Source of the DNA: Streptomyces sp. NBC_01260
Lineage (GTDB): Bacteria > Actinomycetota > Actinomycetes > Streptomycetales > Streptomycetaceae
NCBI RefSeq assembly: GCF_036226405.1
Contig: NZ_CP108464.1
Span: 3,472,001 to 3,536,000 of the forward strand
Reading direction: 5' to 3'
DNA length: 64,000 bases
Shown in pieces: positions 42,979 to 51,534 of the stretch. The position numbers were made by a program, and so were the translations under genes. Numbering within the stretch: the stretch's first letter is position 1; each line of letters opens with the position of its first letter. The notes beneath the pieces are model-generated. The model was not told the DNA's origin and searched no databases. It worked only from the letters and a program-made list of their open reading frames with translations.

Positions 42979-43967
42979 GGGCTGCCAGGCGGTGCGAGCG
43001 AGATCCGCGTGGCGACCGGCAGATGGTCGCTGCCCGTGGCGGGCAGGGTGCGCAGGGGGCCGACCTCCGCGCCCCGGGCCATCACCTGGTCGATCCGGGC
43101 CAGCGGGAAGGAGGCCGGGAAGCTGAAGGCGAATCCCCGCTCCGAGAGGTTCAGCTGTGAGGTCAGCGGGGCCAGTCCGCGGTCGTCGACCGTGCCGTTG
43201 AGGTCGCCCAGCAGGATCACCGTTCCGACCTTCTCGGCGGCGACGGCCCGGCCCAGCAGGACGGCGCTCTCGTCGCGCCGGGCGGATGTCAGGCCGCCGG
43301 CTCCGACCCGTACCGAGGGAAGGTGCGCGACGTACGCCGCGACGTCGCCGTACGGGGTGTGGACCACGGTCCGCAGTCCGCGCTGCCAGGACTCCGTGAT
43401 CCCGCGGGGCTTGATGTCCACCGGGCGGGTGCCCGAGAGCGGGTGCTTCGACCAGAGGGCGACCGTGCCCCGGACCGCGTGGAACGGGTAGTGCGGGGCG
43501 AGGGTCTTCTCGTACAACGGTCGTGCCGTCGGCAGCAGTTCCTCCATGGCGATGAGGTCGGGCCCGGCGTCCGCCAGGGTGCGGGCCGTGGCCGCCGGGG
43601 CGGTGTTCTCGTCGCTGACGTTGTGCTGCACCACGACCAGGGCTTGTGCACCGGGATGCGTGCCGGGCAGGAGCAGCCCGCCGAAGGCGTACGCCCAGGC
43701 CGCCACCGGAAGCAGCAGCGCCAGCAGGGCCGTGGCCGAGCGGCGCAGCAGGGCGAGGCCGAGCAGCGGGACGGCCGCCAGGCCCAGCCAGGGGAGGAAG
43801 GATTCCAGCAGACTCCCCACGCGCAAAGCCCAGTTGGGGATCGCGCGGGGGAAGGTGAGCAGTACGGCGACGAGTGCGGCCGACGCCGCGAGCACCCGCC
43901 CACGCGTCCAGGGCGAACCGGCCCGCGCCGCCCCTTTCGGCCGCGCCGCCGGTGGCTCGTGTGTCAT
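42939..43967 (-). CDS. Membrane-anchored endonuclease/exonuclease/phosphatase
   Basis: This 342-aa protein has three N-terminal transmembrane helices (ASAALVAVLLTFPRAI; FLPWLGLAAVPLLGLALL; ALLALLLPVAAWAYAFGGLL) followed by an extracytoplasmic EEP domain. Catalytic motifs are VVQHNVSDEN, IAMEELLP (Glu), ILLGDLNGTVDD (Asp/Asn) and PATGSDHLPVA (Asp-His). It resembles VanJ/StaP-type phosphatases linked to teicoplanin resistance as well as general EEP enzymes. The start ATG overlaps the CGNR gene stop. Confidence 0.87.
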   Translation of the reverse strand: MTHEPPAARPKGAARAGSPWTRGRVLAASAALVAVLLTFPRAIPNWALRVGSLLESFLPWLGLAAVPLLGLALLRRSATALLALLLPVAAWAYAFGGLLLPGTHPGAQALVVVQHNVSDENTAPAATARTLADAGPDLIAMEELLPTARPLYEKTLAPHYPFHAVRGTVALWSKHPLSGTRPVDIKPRGITESWQRGLRTVVHTPYGDVAAYVAHLPSVRVGAGGLTSARRDESAVLLGRAVAAEKVGTVILLGDLNGTVDDRGLAPLTSQLNLSERGFAFSFPASFPLARIDQVMARGAEVGPLRTLPATGSDHLPVATRISLAPPGSPQRRGSGPAPIRK

Positions 43968-44611
43968 GACGCCTGTGCGCAGGACGCGTCCTTGATGCGG
44001 TTGCGGTACGCCCGCTGCGCTGCCTGCGAGGAACACGCCGTGCCGCAGTACAGCCCGGAGGTGTTGCGGGTCCGGTCGAAGAAGCCCGAGTAGCAGGTGG
44101 GGTTCTTGCAGATCTTCATGCGCAGCCAGGCGCCGCGCGAGGCCGGGTCGGCCGCGGCGGCGAGGAGACCGGCGAAGGCGCCGAGCACTCCGGCCCGCGC
44201 GGGAACCGGCCGGCAGCCCTCGGCGGTGATCCTTAGCGTGAGCGGGTAGCGCTCGGCGATGCGTGCCAGATACTGCTCCGCCTCCGGCAGCCGGTCCGCG
44301 CTGCCCTCGCAGCCGGAGCGCGAGAGGAAGACCGTGCAGAGCGCGGACCGCAGCTCGTGCGCGGCCACGACGTCGGCCCGGGTCACGGCCGCGTCGGCCG
44401 CCATCAGGCCGGCCCCGGTCAGCCAGGCGTTGAGGCTCGCGCTGTCGCCCAGTAGTTCCACCGGCCCGCTGCCGTGAGGCGTGGTGTTCACGAAACCGAG
44501 GAGCACGTCCGAGCTCTCGCACAGCTCCGACAGACCGGCGCTCGTACCCGCCCCCGTGCCCGTGCTCCTGGTCCTTCGTGCGCCGCTCGCGTCGGCCACG
44601 TGCTGCTGCAT
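43964..44611 (-). CDS. CGNR zinc-finger (ABATE) protein
   Basis: This 215-aa protein has an N-terminal ABATE-type domain (VLLGFVNTTPHGSGPVELLG, HELRSALCTVFLSR). A C-terminal zinc finger has four cysteines (ICKNPTCYSGFFDRTRNTSG and LYCGTACSSQAAQRAYR); the CGNR box here reads CGTAC. These are putative stress-response transcription regulators. It is operonic with the EEP gene (ATGA overlap). Confidence 0.87.
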   Translation of the reverse strand: MQQHVADASGARRTRSTGTGAGTSAGLSELCESSDVLLGFVNTTPHGSGPVELLGDSASLNAWLTGAGLMAADAAVTRADVVAAHELRSALCTVFLSRSGCEGSADRLPEAEQYLARIAERYPLTLRITAEGCRPVPARAGVLGAFAGLLAAAADPASRGAWLRMKICKNPTCYSGFFDRTRNTSGLYCGTACSSQAAQRAYRNRIKDASCAQAS

Positions 44612-44660
44612 GCCTACCTGCCTCCTCCGGGAAACCTACCGCCGCTTCGGACAGAGCCGG

Positions 44661-45185
44661 TCACCGGACGTCGCGCGAGGCCTTCTCCAGAAGTGTGAAC
44701 GACTTGGGCGTACCGCCCGGCTGCGGCTTGCCCGCCTTCTGCCCGACGACCCGGTAACCCTCGTCCAGGTAGTAGGTGTTCAGGCGCGCGTTGCCGGCCA
44801 GGCAGTCCAGCCGTACGAACTCCCGCCCCGCGGTGGCGACACGGCGTTCCGCGGCGTGCAGCAGCAGCCGGCCGGTCCCGGGCGGGGCACTGCCGCGGTC
44901 CACCATCAACCGGTGCACATAGCCGGCCACCGGCGGCTGCGGCCCCCAGGCGTCCTCGTCCTCCCACCACAACTCCCAAGCCCCGGCCACCCGGTCACCT
45001 GCCTCGGCGAGCCAGATTTCCCCGCCGCGCGCCACGGTCCGGCGGAAGTCGTCCTCATTCAGCTCACCCGGCCGCCATTGACCGGTGATGCCCTGCGTGA
45101 GCATCCACCGGGCGGCGTTGTCACGCAGGCGAACGAGAGCGGCGAGGTCACGGTCGCCGGCGAGGCGAAGGTGCAGAGGGTCCAC
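44661..45185 (-). CDS. GNAT-family N-acetyltransferase
   Basis: This protein of about 174 aa is read from GTG 45185 (DPLHLRLAGDRDLAALVRLR). The acetyl-CoA motif region is VAGYVHRLMVDRGSAPPGTG and RLLLHAAERRVATAGREFV, and the C-terminal RLNTYYLDEGYRVVG is typical of GNATs. The upstream extension to 45302 contains no family-like sequence and overlaps the ECF41 promoter. Substrate is unknown. Confidence 0.82.
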   Translation of the reverse strand: MDPLHLRLAGDRDLAALVRLRDNAARWMLTQGITGQWRPGELNEDDFRRTVARGGEIWLAEAGDRVAGAWELWWEDEDAWGPQPPVAGYVHRLMVDRGSAPPGTGRLLLHAAERRVATAGREFVRLDCLAGNARLNTYYLDEGYRVVGQKAGKPQPGGTPKSFTLLEKASRDVR

Positions 45186-45296
45186 CGCACGATCGTCGCA
45201 CGAGCCCGCGCGGGGCCGGCTGCCGCAGGCATCGCTGTCCGTCCCGGGCTGATGAACGCCGTGCCGGAATCCCGGCCGCACGGCCGGGAGGGCCGC

Positions 45297-45323
45297 TGTC
45301 ACATCCGCGGGACCGGCGGTGTC
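45297..45323 (+). promoter_or_regulatory. Candidate ECF41 sigma promoter
   Basis: TGTCACA (45297-45303) and TGTC (45320-45323) with a 16-bp spacer lie 45-70 bp upstream of the decarboxylase ATG. ECF41 sigma factors recognise a TGTCACA -35 and a CGTC-like -10, and they transcribe their own operon. The -35 match is exact; the -10 differs by one base. Confidence 0.6.
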
Positions 45324-45367
45324 TTCATGTCAGACGGACAGACGGACAGACGTACGAGGAGGACATC

Positions 45368-45946
45368 ATGGCGCTTCGCGTTCCCAGGGCCGAGGTCAGT
45401 ACCGAGATGAGCGAGAACCTGGTCAAGCAGCTCGGTGTCGTGCCGGAACCCGTCGAGGTGAGCTGGCACAGCCCCGCGGTCGCCAAGGACAGTCTGAAGC
45501 TCGGGGCCAGGGTGGGTGCGTGGGACGCGGCCGACGAGGGCCTCAAGTCGTTCGCGCACATGGCGGTCGCCGCCCAGGTCGGTTGCGGTTGGTGCCTCGA
45601 CATCGGTTACTTCCAGGCGCAGAACCAGAAGCTGGACCTGCACAAGGCGAGCCAGGTCCCGCGCTGGCGGGAGTCGGACGTGTTCACACCCCTTGAGCGG
45701 GATGTGCTGGAGTACGCCGAGGCCATGACGAACACGCCGCCGACCGTCACCGACGAGCTGTCGGCCGGACTGCTCGACCGGCTCGGCCCGGCGGCGCTGG
45801 TCGAGCTCACCGCGTTCATCGCCTTCACCAACATGGCGACCAGGCACAATTCGGCGCTCGGAATCGAGTCTCAGGGCTTCTCCGACGCGTGCGAGATTCC
45901 GCTCGCCGCGCGTCCCGGGGGCTCCGGCGTAGCGTCGGCCGTATGA
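45368..45946 (+). CDS. Carboxymuconolactone decarboxylase/AhpD-like protein
   Basis: This 192-aa protein of the CMD/AhpD superfamily has the redox/catalytic CxxC in VAAQVGCGWCLDIGYF near residue 78 and a helical core with RDVLEYAEAMTNTPP. AGGAGG precedes the ATG by 5 nt. Its stop overlaps the sigma-factor start as ATGA. CMD proteins are the most common partner of ECF41 sigma factors; the reaction may be peroxide- or thiol-linked rather than true decarboxylation. Confidence 0.92.
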   Translation: MALRVPRAEVSTEMSENLVKQLGVVPEPVEVSWHSPAVAKDSLKLGARVGAWDAADEGLKSFAHMAVAAQVGCGWCLDIGYFQAQNQKLDLHKASQVPRWRESDVFTPLERDVLEYAEAMTNTPPTVTDELSAGLLDRLGPAALVELTAFIAFTNMATRHNSALGIESQGFSDACEIPLAARPGGSGVASAV

Positions 45947-46812
45947 CCGACGACCCGTTCGTCACCCATCGCAGCCTGCTCTTCACCGTCGCGTACGAGA
46001 TGCTCGGCTCCGCGGCCGACGCGGAGGACGTGCTTCAGGAGTCCTGGCTGCGGTGGGCCGGCGTCGACCGCTCGCAGGTGCGTGACCCGCGGGCCTACCT
46101 CGTCCGGATCGTCACCCGGCAGGCGCTCAACCGGCTGCGGACGCTGTCGCGCAGCCGTGAGGAGTACGTCGGCGAGTGGCTGCCCGAACCGTTGCTGACC
46201 AGCCCCGACGTGGCCGAGGACGTCGAGCTCGCGGAGAGCGTCTCGATCGCGATGCTGACCGTGCTGGAGACGCTCGGGCCCACGGAGCGGGCGGTGTTCG
46301 TGCTCCGCGAGGTGTTCGAGCTGCCGTACGGCGAGATCGCCGAGGCCGTGGGTAAGTCCGCGGCCGCGGTGCGGCAGACCGCGCGGCGGGCCCGCGAGCA
46401 TGTGGCGGCCCGGCAGCCGCGGGTGCGGGTGAGCCGGTCGGAGCAGAAGGCCGTGGTGGAACGCTTCCTCATCGCTTTGCGCACCGGCCAGTTGCAGGAG
46501 CTGATGGAGCTCATGGCGCCCGATGTGGTCCTGATCGCCGATGGCGGCGGGATCGCGGCGGCCGTCCGGGTGCCGGTCCACGGGGCCCAGCCGGTGGCGA
46601 AGTTGCTCGCCCGTGCGAACCGGATGGATGTGGCCGGGTTCGAGGCGACGGCCGTGTGGCTCAACGGGGCGCCTGCGGGCCGGATCGAGATCGGCGGCGA
46701 GTCGGCCGCGGTGAGCCTCGTGGTGGAGAACGGGCAGGTCACCCGGGTCTACGTGATGCGCAACCCGCGGAAGCTGACCCGGCTGGACGAACCGGCCGAA
46801 CTGGTCAGGTAG
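45943..46812 (+). CDS. ECF41-type RNA polymerase sigma factor
   Basis: This 289-aa sigma factor has sigma2 (RSLLFTVAYEMLGSAADAEDVLQESWLRW) and sigma4 (LGPTERAVFVLREVFELPYGEIAEAVGKSAAAVRQTARRAREH). A SnoaL-like C-terminal extension of about 100 residues contains the DGGG motif near residue 200 and a NPRKL sequence near the end, corresponding to the conserved NPDKL. In ECF41 the extension replaces an anti-sigma factor and controls activity from within the protein. The signal is unknown. Confidence 0.92.
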   Translation: MTDDPFVTHRSLLFTVAYEMLGSAADAEDVLQESWLRWAGVDRSQVRDPRAYLVRIVTRQALNRLRTLSRSREEYVGEWLPEPLLTSPDVAEDVELAESVSIAMLTVLETLGPTERAVFVLREVFELPYGEIAEAVGKSAAAVRQTARRAREHVAARQPRVRVSRSEQKAVVERFLIALRTGQLQELMELMAPDVVLIADGGGIAAAVRVPVHGAQPVAKLLARANRMDVAGFEATAVWLNGAPAGRIEIGGESAAVSLVVENGQVTRVYVMRNPRKLTRLDEPAELVR

Positions 46813-46852
46813 GCCCGCCGCAGCAGGAGGGGTGCGCGCGGGGCCCGGACAC

Positions 46853-47344
46853 TCAGCGCTCCGGGAACCGCTCCCCGCACTCGGCGCAGTACTTCGGCGC
46901 CGGTTCCCGGGACATGCGGCCGCACTCCGGGCAGACCCGGTCCAGGGAGCACGGGGCCTCGCCGCCCTCCTGCGCGGACACCGCCGGCCTGACGGTGAGG
47001 CCGGGACGGCGTCGGTGGACCGTGAGGTAGACGAGGCCGTCCGGGCCCGCGGCCAAGGCCCGCCGGGAGGTGCGGGGCAGCCAGGTGACCGTCGTCGGGG
47101 TCAGCTCCAGAGGCGTACCGCCACCGGCCGGGGTGAGACGGCCGCTGCCCGCGAGGACCACCAGGAGGACGTCGAGCACGTCCTCCTGGTGCTCGCCGAC
47201 CTCCGCGCCCGGCGGCAGGCGTACCAGGTTGGCGTCCAGCTCCCGCCCCTGCCGGTCCAGTTGCCAGAGCGCTCCGCGGGCGTCGGGGGCCGCGGTGGCG
47301 AGCAGGTCGTCGAGTACGGCCAGTACCTCGGGAGTCGCGTTCAC
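46853..47344 (-). CDS. Cupin-like protein with C-terminal zinc ribbon
   Basis: This 163-aa protein has a cupin-like beta-barrel (DANLVRLPPGAEVGEHQEDVLDVLLVVLAGSGRL...LELTPTTVTWLPRTSRRALAAG). A C-terminal zinc ribbon carries CPECGRMSREPAPKYCAECG with four Cys. The combination suggests small-molecule sensing coupled to protein or nucleic-acid contact. ATG 47344 is the start. It is convergent with the sigma-factor gene. Confidence 0.82.
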   Translation of the reverse strand: MNATPEVLAVLDDLLATAAPDARGALWQLDRQGRELDANLVRLPPGAEVGEHQEDVLDVLLVVLAGSGRLTPAGGGTPLELTPTTVTWLPRTSRRALAAGPDGLVYLTVHRRRPGLTVRPAVSAQEGGEAPCSLDRVCPECGRMSREPAPKYCAECGERFPER

Positions 47345-47378
47345 GCTCCTACGCTACGCCGCCGGGCGGAACGTCGGA

Positions 47379-48626
47379 TCAGACCGGCTGGGCCTCCGGC
47401 TCACGGACGGGCAGCACGCTGCGGCCCGTCTCGTGGGCGTACAGGAGGGCGCGGTCCTTGAGGGCCGCGTGCACGGCCATCCGAGCGTCGCGGCGGCGCT
47501 GGGCCGGGCCGTCCGGGAGGTGCAGGACGCCCGCGTTGCCCCGGGAACCGCGCTGGATCTCGGCGGTGCGGGGCACCCGCAGGGCCTCGTAGCGGGCGAG
47601 GCGGCCGGGGATGTCGTGGGGTGCGGAGCCGGTGAGGCAGGACGCCAGGTCCATCGCGTCCTCGATGGCCTGGTTCGCGCCCTGGGCCATGAACGGGAGC
47701 ATGGGGTGCGCGGCGTCCCCGAGCAGCGTGATGCGCCGGGTGGACCAGGTGCGCAGCGGCGGCCGGTCGTGCAGCGCCCACTGGTGGGTGGACTCAACGG
47801 CGTCGACGATGTGGGACACGAGGCCCGTCCAGTGGCCGAACGCCGCGCGCAGCGCCTCCGGGTCGCCGGGCCGGGACCAGGACTCGCGCGTCGGGGCGCC
47901 CGTGGTGACCGGGACGGTGGCCGCGTAGCTCAGGTACTCACCGGAGGCGACCGGGTAGCAGACGAAGTGCCCGCCGGGGCCGAGCCAGAGGCGGACCAGG
48001 GGCTTCTCGGCATCGGCCGGGAGCGCGTCCACGGGAACCAGCCCGCGGTAGATGCCCAGGCCGGAGAAGACCGGCTCGTCGCGCAGGAACGTCTCGCGGA
48101 CCGTGGAGTGGATGCCGTCCGCGCCGACCACCACGTCGGCGGTGGACTCGGTGCCGTCCGCGAAGGTGAGGCGCACGGCGTCGTCGTCCGGTCCCTCGCC
48201 GGCCGGTGCGGCGGAGGTCAGCCGCTGCCCCAGGCCGAGGCGGTCGCGGTCGACGAGCGAGAGCAGCGCCTCGTGCAGATGCGCCCGGTGGACGGTCAGG
48301 TACGGGGCGGCGAACATCCGCTCGCACGCGTCGCCCAGCGGGGTTCGGGCGATGGGCCGGCCGCTCCAGCCGCGTACCTCCATCGCCTCGATGCGCACCG
48401 CGTGCTCGCGCAGCGCCGGGCCGAGGCCGAGGCGCAGCAGCGGGCGGATCGCGTTGGGCGAGAGCTGGACGCCCGCGCCGACCTCGGCGAGCTGCCGGGT
48501 CTGCTCGTGGATCACGTACGGCAGGCCGTTCGCGGCGAGCGCGCCCGCCAGGGCCAGACCGCCGATTCCCGCCCCGACGACGGTAATCCGAGGCGTCCCC
48601 GCATCCTTGTCTTTCCCGAACCGCAC
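47379..48626 (-). CDS. FAD-dependent monooxygenase
   Basis: This protein of about 415 aa belongs to the salicylate-hydroxylase-like group A flavin monooxygenases. The FAD motif is ITVVGAGIGGLALAGALA near residue 12, the DG motif is VVVGADGIHSTVRE near 160, and the GD motif is RITLLGDAAHPMLPFMAQGANQAIEDAM near 300. GTG 48626 is chosen; GTG 48638 is also in frame and has GGAAGG close by. It hydroxylates an aromatic or related substrate with NAD(P)H and O2. It is divergent from the ABC exporter operon. Confidence 0.9.
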   Translation of the reverse strand: MRFGKDKDAGTPRITVVGAGIGGLALAGALAANGLPYVIHEQTRQLAEVGAGVQLSPNAIRPLLRLGLGPALREHAVRIEAMEVRGWSGRPIARTPLGDACERMFAAPYLTVHRAHLHEALLSLVDRDRLGLGQRLTSAAPAGEGPDDDAVRLTFADGTESTADVVVGADGIHSTVRETFLRDEPVFSGLGIYRGLVPVDALPADAEKPLVRLWLGPGGHFVCYPVASGEYLSYAATVPVTTGAPTRESWSRPGDPEALRAAFGHWTGLVSHIVDAVESTHQWALHDRPPLRTWSTRRITLLGDAAHPMLPFMAQGANQAIEDAMDLASCLTGSAPHDIPGRLARYEALRVPRTAEIQRGSRGNAGVLHLPDGPAQRRRDARMAVHAALKDRALLYAHETGRSVLPVREPEAQPV

Positions 48627-48847
48627 GTCTGGGACCACCTTCCGCGTCTGAGCAATGCCATCGGTCGCACCATGAGCATGTGCACCGCCCCGCCGCCCGG
48701 CAACGCCTGTCACCCCGTGCCCTGACAACTGTCGCCGGTTGCGTGACGGACGTCATCGAGACGGCTGCGCGGCTGCCGCGGCCCCGGTGGGCGGCCCTAG
48801 CTTCCAGGGACACAGAGCCGGTCCGGCATTCGATCCAGGAGGCACCC

Positions 48848-48883
48848 ATGACGCCAGAACGACGCACGGAGCGGCGACGGTGA
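48848..48883 (+). CDS. 11-aa Arg-rich leader ORF before ABC exporter
   Basis: ATG 48848 follows a perfect AGGAGG (48837-48842, spacing 5) and opens a 12-codon ORF, MTPERRTERRR-stop. Its TGA overlaps the GTG start of the ABC ATPase gene as GTGA. The ATPase itself has only a weak GGAG. The ORF probably works as a translational coupler or attenuator, with five Arg in its last seven codons. Translation is inferred, not shown. Confidence 0.55.
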   Translation: MTPERRTERRR

Positions 48884-49869
48884 GCGCCGTGGCCGTTGAG
48901 GGCCTGCTCAAGAGGTACGGCGACCACGAGGCCGTCAGCGGGGTCGACTTCAGTGTCGAGGAGGGCGAGATCTTCGCGCTCCTCGGACCGAACGGCGCGG
49001 GCAAGACGACCACGATGGAGATCCTCGAAGGATTCCGGGAACGGGACGGCGGCAGCGTCCGGGTGCTCGGACGGGATCCGGGCACGAAGGCGGACGGGCG
49101 GTGGCTGCGCGGGCAGATCGGGCTCGTGCTCCAGGACATCGCCATCGAGCCGTATCTGACCGTGCGCGAGTCCGTCGCACGCAACGCCGGCTACTACCCG
49201 GCACCACGCGGCACCGACGAGGTCATCGACCTGGTGGGGCTCGGCGAGAAGCGCGACGCGAAGGTCAAGGACCTGTCCGGCGGGCAGAAGCGGCGGCTCG
49301 ACCTCGCCCTCGGCGTCGTCGGCGACCCCCAGCTGCTGTTCCTGGACGAGCCCACCACCGGCTTCGACCCCAACGCCCGCCGCGGCGCCTGGGAGGTCGT
49401 CCGGAATCTGCGGGACGCCGGTACGACCATCCTGCTGACCACCCACTACATGGACGAGGCGCAGGAGCTCGCCGACTCCGTCGCCGTCATCGCGGGCGGG
49501 AAGATCGTCGCCGCGGGCACCCCGGACACGCTCGGCGGCCGGGACAGCGCACTCGCCCGCATCCGGTTCGCGCTGCCCAGGGGCGCCGCGATCGCCGATG
49601 TGCCGCTCGCGGTCACCGACGCCGAGGACGGCCTGGTCACCGCGGAGGCCGAGGAGCCGACCGCCGCCCTGCACCGGCTCACCTCCTGGGCGCTCGACCG
49701 GGGCACACCGCTGGAGCGGCTGACCGTCGAGCAGCCCACGCTCGAAGACATCTACCTCGGCCTGACCAGTTCGTACGCGCAGCAGGATGCCTCGTCGCCG
49801 TCCGCCGACCGGGGCCGCACACCGTCTCCGGAACGCCGGGGACGCCGAACCGGACGGAGCCGTCGATGA
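48880..49869 (+). CDS. ABC exporter ATP-binding protein
   Basis: This 329-aa DrrA-like ATPase has Walker A LLGPNGAGKTTTMEIL near residue 40, a Q-loop region IGLVLQDIAIEPYLTV, the signature LSGGQKRRLDLALG near 132, Walker B LLFLDEPTTGFDP and a switch His in LLTTHYMDEAQ. The C-terminal tail is Arg/Ser-rich. GTG 48880 overlaps the small leader ORF. With the permease it forms a two-gene ABC-2 drug or lipid exporter. Confidence 0.93.
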   Translation: MSAVAVEGLLKRYGDHEAVSGVDFSVEEGEIFALLGPNGAGKTTTMEILEGFRERDGGSVRVLGRDPGTKADGRWLRGQIGLVLQDIAIEPYLTVRESVARNAGYYPAPRGTDEVIDLVGLGEKRDAKVKDLSGGQKRRLDLALGVVGDPQLLFLDEPTTGFDPNARRGAWEVVRNLRDAGTTILLTTHYMDEAQELADSVAVIAGGKIVAAGTPDTLGGRDSALARIRFALPRGAAIADVPLAVTDAEDGLVTAEAEEPTAALHRLTSWALDRGTPLERLTVEQPTLEDIYLGLTSSYAQQDASSPSADRGRTPSPERRGRRTGRSRR

Positions 49870-50696
49870 CCAGCACCCTTCCCCCCACCACCGAGTCCGT
49901 CGCCCGCGAGCCGCGCGCCCCGCGGCAGCGGCCCGACCGGCGCGGCTCGGTCGCGATGCTCGTCCACCAGATCCGGTACGAGCAGCTGTCGTTCTGGCGC
50001 AACCCGCAGTCGATGGTGTTCACGTTCGTGCTGCCCATCGTCATCATCGCGATCTTCGGCGCGGTGTTCAGCGGCGGCGGCAGCGAAGAGTTCTTCTTCG
50101 GCATGAGCGGTATGCAGTACTACACGCCGACCATCGCCGCCGTGTCCGTACTGGGCGCCTGTTACGGCCAGTTGGCGATCGTCCTGGCCATGCGGAGGCA
50201 GACCGGCGTCCTCAAGCGGCTGCACGCCACCCCGCTGCCCGCCTGGGTGTACTTCGCCGGGCTGCTCGTCCACTGCATCGTGGTGAGCGTCATCGACGTG
50301 GCGCTCGTCATCGGGATCGGCACGCTGTACGACGTGTCGCTGCCCACCCACTGGGCGGCCGTCGGCGTCACCCTGGTGCTCGGTGCGGCCAGTTTCTGCG
50401 CCCTGGGCGTCGGTGTCGCCTCGCTGATCCGCAACTCCGAGGCCGCGCCCGCCGTCGTGCAGTTCATCCAGTTCCCGCTGGTGTTCATCTCCGGCAGCTA
50501 CTTCCCGATCCATTCCGGGGTGCTGAACACGATCGCCGGGCTGCTCCCGGTGAAGCCGTTCAACGACGCCATGCTGGCGCCCTTCGCGCAGGACGCGAGC
50601 TTCCAGTGGAAGGAACTGGCGGTGCTCGCCGCCTGGGGTGTCATCGGTGCGCTGATCTCCGTACGCAGCTTCCGCTGGGACCCGCGCCCGGAGTAG
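49866..50696 (+). CDS. ABC-2 type exporter permease
   Basis: This 276-aa membrane protein has six predicted helices and the ABC-2 pattern: QIRYEQLSFWRNPQSMVFTFVLPIVIIAIFGAVF, MRRQTGVLKRLHATPLPAWVYF, VVQFIQFPLVFISGSYFPI and a final LAVLAAWGVIGALISVRSF. ATG 49866 overlaps the ATPase stop. The substrate is unknown. It is within 1 kb of the RiPP cluster edge but on the other strand and separated by a terminator. Confidence 0.92.
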   Translation: MTSTLPPTTESVAREPRAPRQRPDRRGSVAMLVHQIRYEQLSFWRNPQSMVFTFVLPIVIIAIFGAVFSGGGSEEFFFGMSGMQYYTPTIAAVSVLGACYGQLAIVLAMRRQTGVLKRLHATPLPAWVYFAGLLVHCIVVSVIDVALVIGIGTLYDVSLPTHWAAVGVTLVLGAASFCALGVGVASLIRNSEAAPAVVQFIQFPLVFISGSYFPIHSGVLNTIAGLLPVKPFNDAMLAPFAQDASFQWKELAVLAAWGVIGALISVRSFRWDPRPE

Positions 50697-50872
50697 CCCG
50701 AGCCGTCACGGCCCGGCGGTATCGCAGCGCCGCGCCTTCCGTCGTGAGGGGCCTCCACCTTGCCGGTGAGGCCCCCTCGGCGTATGCGGCGGAGCTCAAG
50801 AGCGAACGAACCACAGCAGGAACGCAGCCCCACCAGGAACGAAGTCAATCGACCACGAAGGGAATTCCCCCC

Positions 50873-51430
50873 ATGTCTTCCAGCAACGACGCACCCCTGA
50901 ACGTCTTTACCCCCACCGGTCTGGCCGCCCTGTCCGGTGACTGGACGCTCGATCCGGCCGAGTCCACCGTGGAGTTCACCGGCCGGCACTTCCTCTTCTT
51001 CCCCGTCACGGGTTCGGTGCCCGTGCGGTCCGGACGGGCCGGGCTCGACGCCGCCGGTTCGCTCACCCACCTCGACGCGACGGTCGTTGTGGCCGGCTTC
51101 GACACCGGCAACCCGCAGCGCGACCGGAAGGTGCGCGGCCCGGGATTCCTGGACGCCGGCCGGTTCCCCGTACTGCGGTACGCCGGTGAGCGGGTGGCGC
51201 AGGGCGCCCCGCCGGTGCTCACCGGAGTGCTCACCGGAGTGCTCACCGTGAAGGAGCGGGAGGTCCCCGTGGACTTCACCGTGGACGAGGTGACGGCCGA
51301 CGGGGAGCAGGTCGTGGTCCGCGCCACCGCCGAGGTCGACCGGCATGTGTGCGGGGTGGGCGCGATGCGCGCGATGGTCGGCCCGCGGCTCGCGCTGCGG
51401 GTGCGCGCGGTGTTCGTCCGTACCCCGTAG
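50873..51430 (+). CDS. YceI-family lipid-binding protein
   Basis: This 185-aa YceI domain protein (lipocalin-like beta-barrel) has GDWTLDPAESTVEFTGRHFLF, RDRKVRGPGFLDAGRFPVLRY, and VLTVKEREVPVDFTVDEV. A short internal duplication (LTGV-LTGV; 12-bp repeat near 51219-51246) is present. No signal peptide is seen. YceI proteins bind isoprenoid quinones or other lipids. It ends at a strong bidirectional hairpin. Confidence 0.9.
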   Translation: MSSSNDAPLNVFTPTGLAALSGDWTLDPAESTVEFTGRHFLFFPVTGSVPVRSGRAGLDAAGSLTHLDATVVVAGFDTGNPQRDRKVRGPGFLDAGRFPVLRYAGERVAQGAPPVLTGVLTGVLTVKEREVPVDFTVDEVTADGEQVVVRATAEVDRHVCGVGAMRAMVGPRLALRVRAVFVRTP

Positions 51431-51471
51431 CGGCCGGCCGGTGGACGGCGTCACCTGGTGCGGCACGCGGA

Positions 51472-51506
51472 AAGGTCCGGCCGGAGGGGGATTCCGGCCG
51501 GACCTT
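51472..51506. terminator. Bidirectional terminator between YceI and RiPP operon
   Basis: A perfect 14-bp stem (AAGGTCCGGCCGGA at 51472-51485 with TCCGGCCGGACCTT at 51493-51506) and 7-nt loop lie between two convergent genes. It can stop both transcripts and marks the left edge of the thiopeptide operon. Confidence 0.9.
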
Positions 51507-51534
51507 CGTTGTCCGGTACCCGCGGGCGGGGGGG

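Noticed and set aside
48880..50696. ABC exporter as the dedicated thiopeptide exporter or immunity system
   Set aside because: It is on the other strand, followed by YceI and a strong terminator, and has its own leader ORF; proximity alone is not enough.
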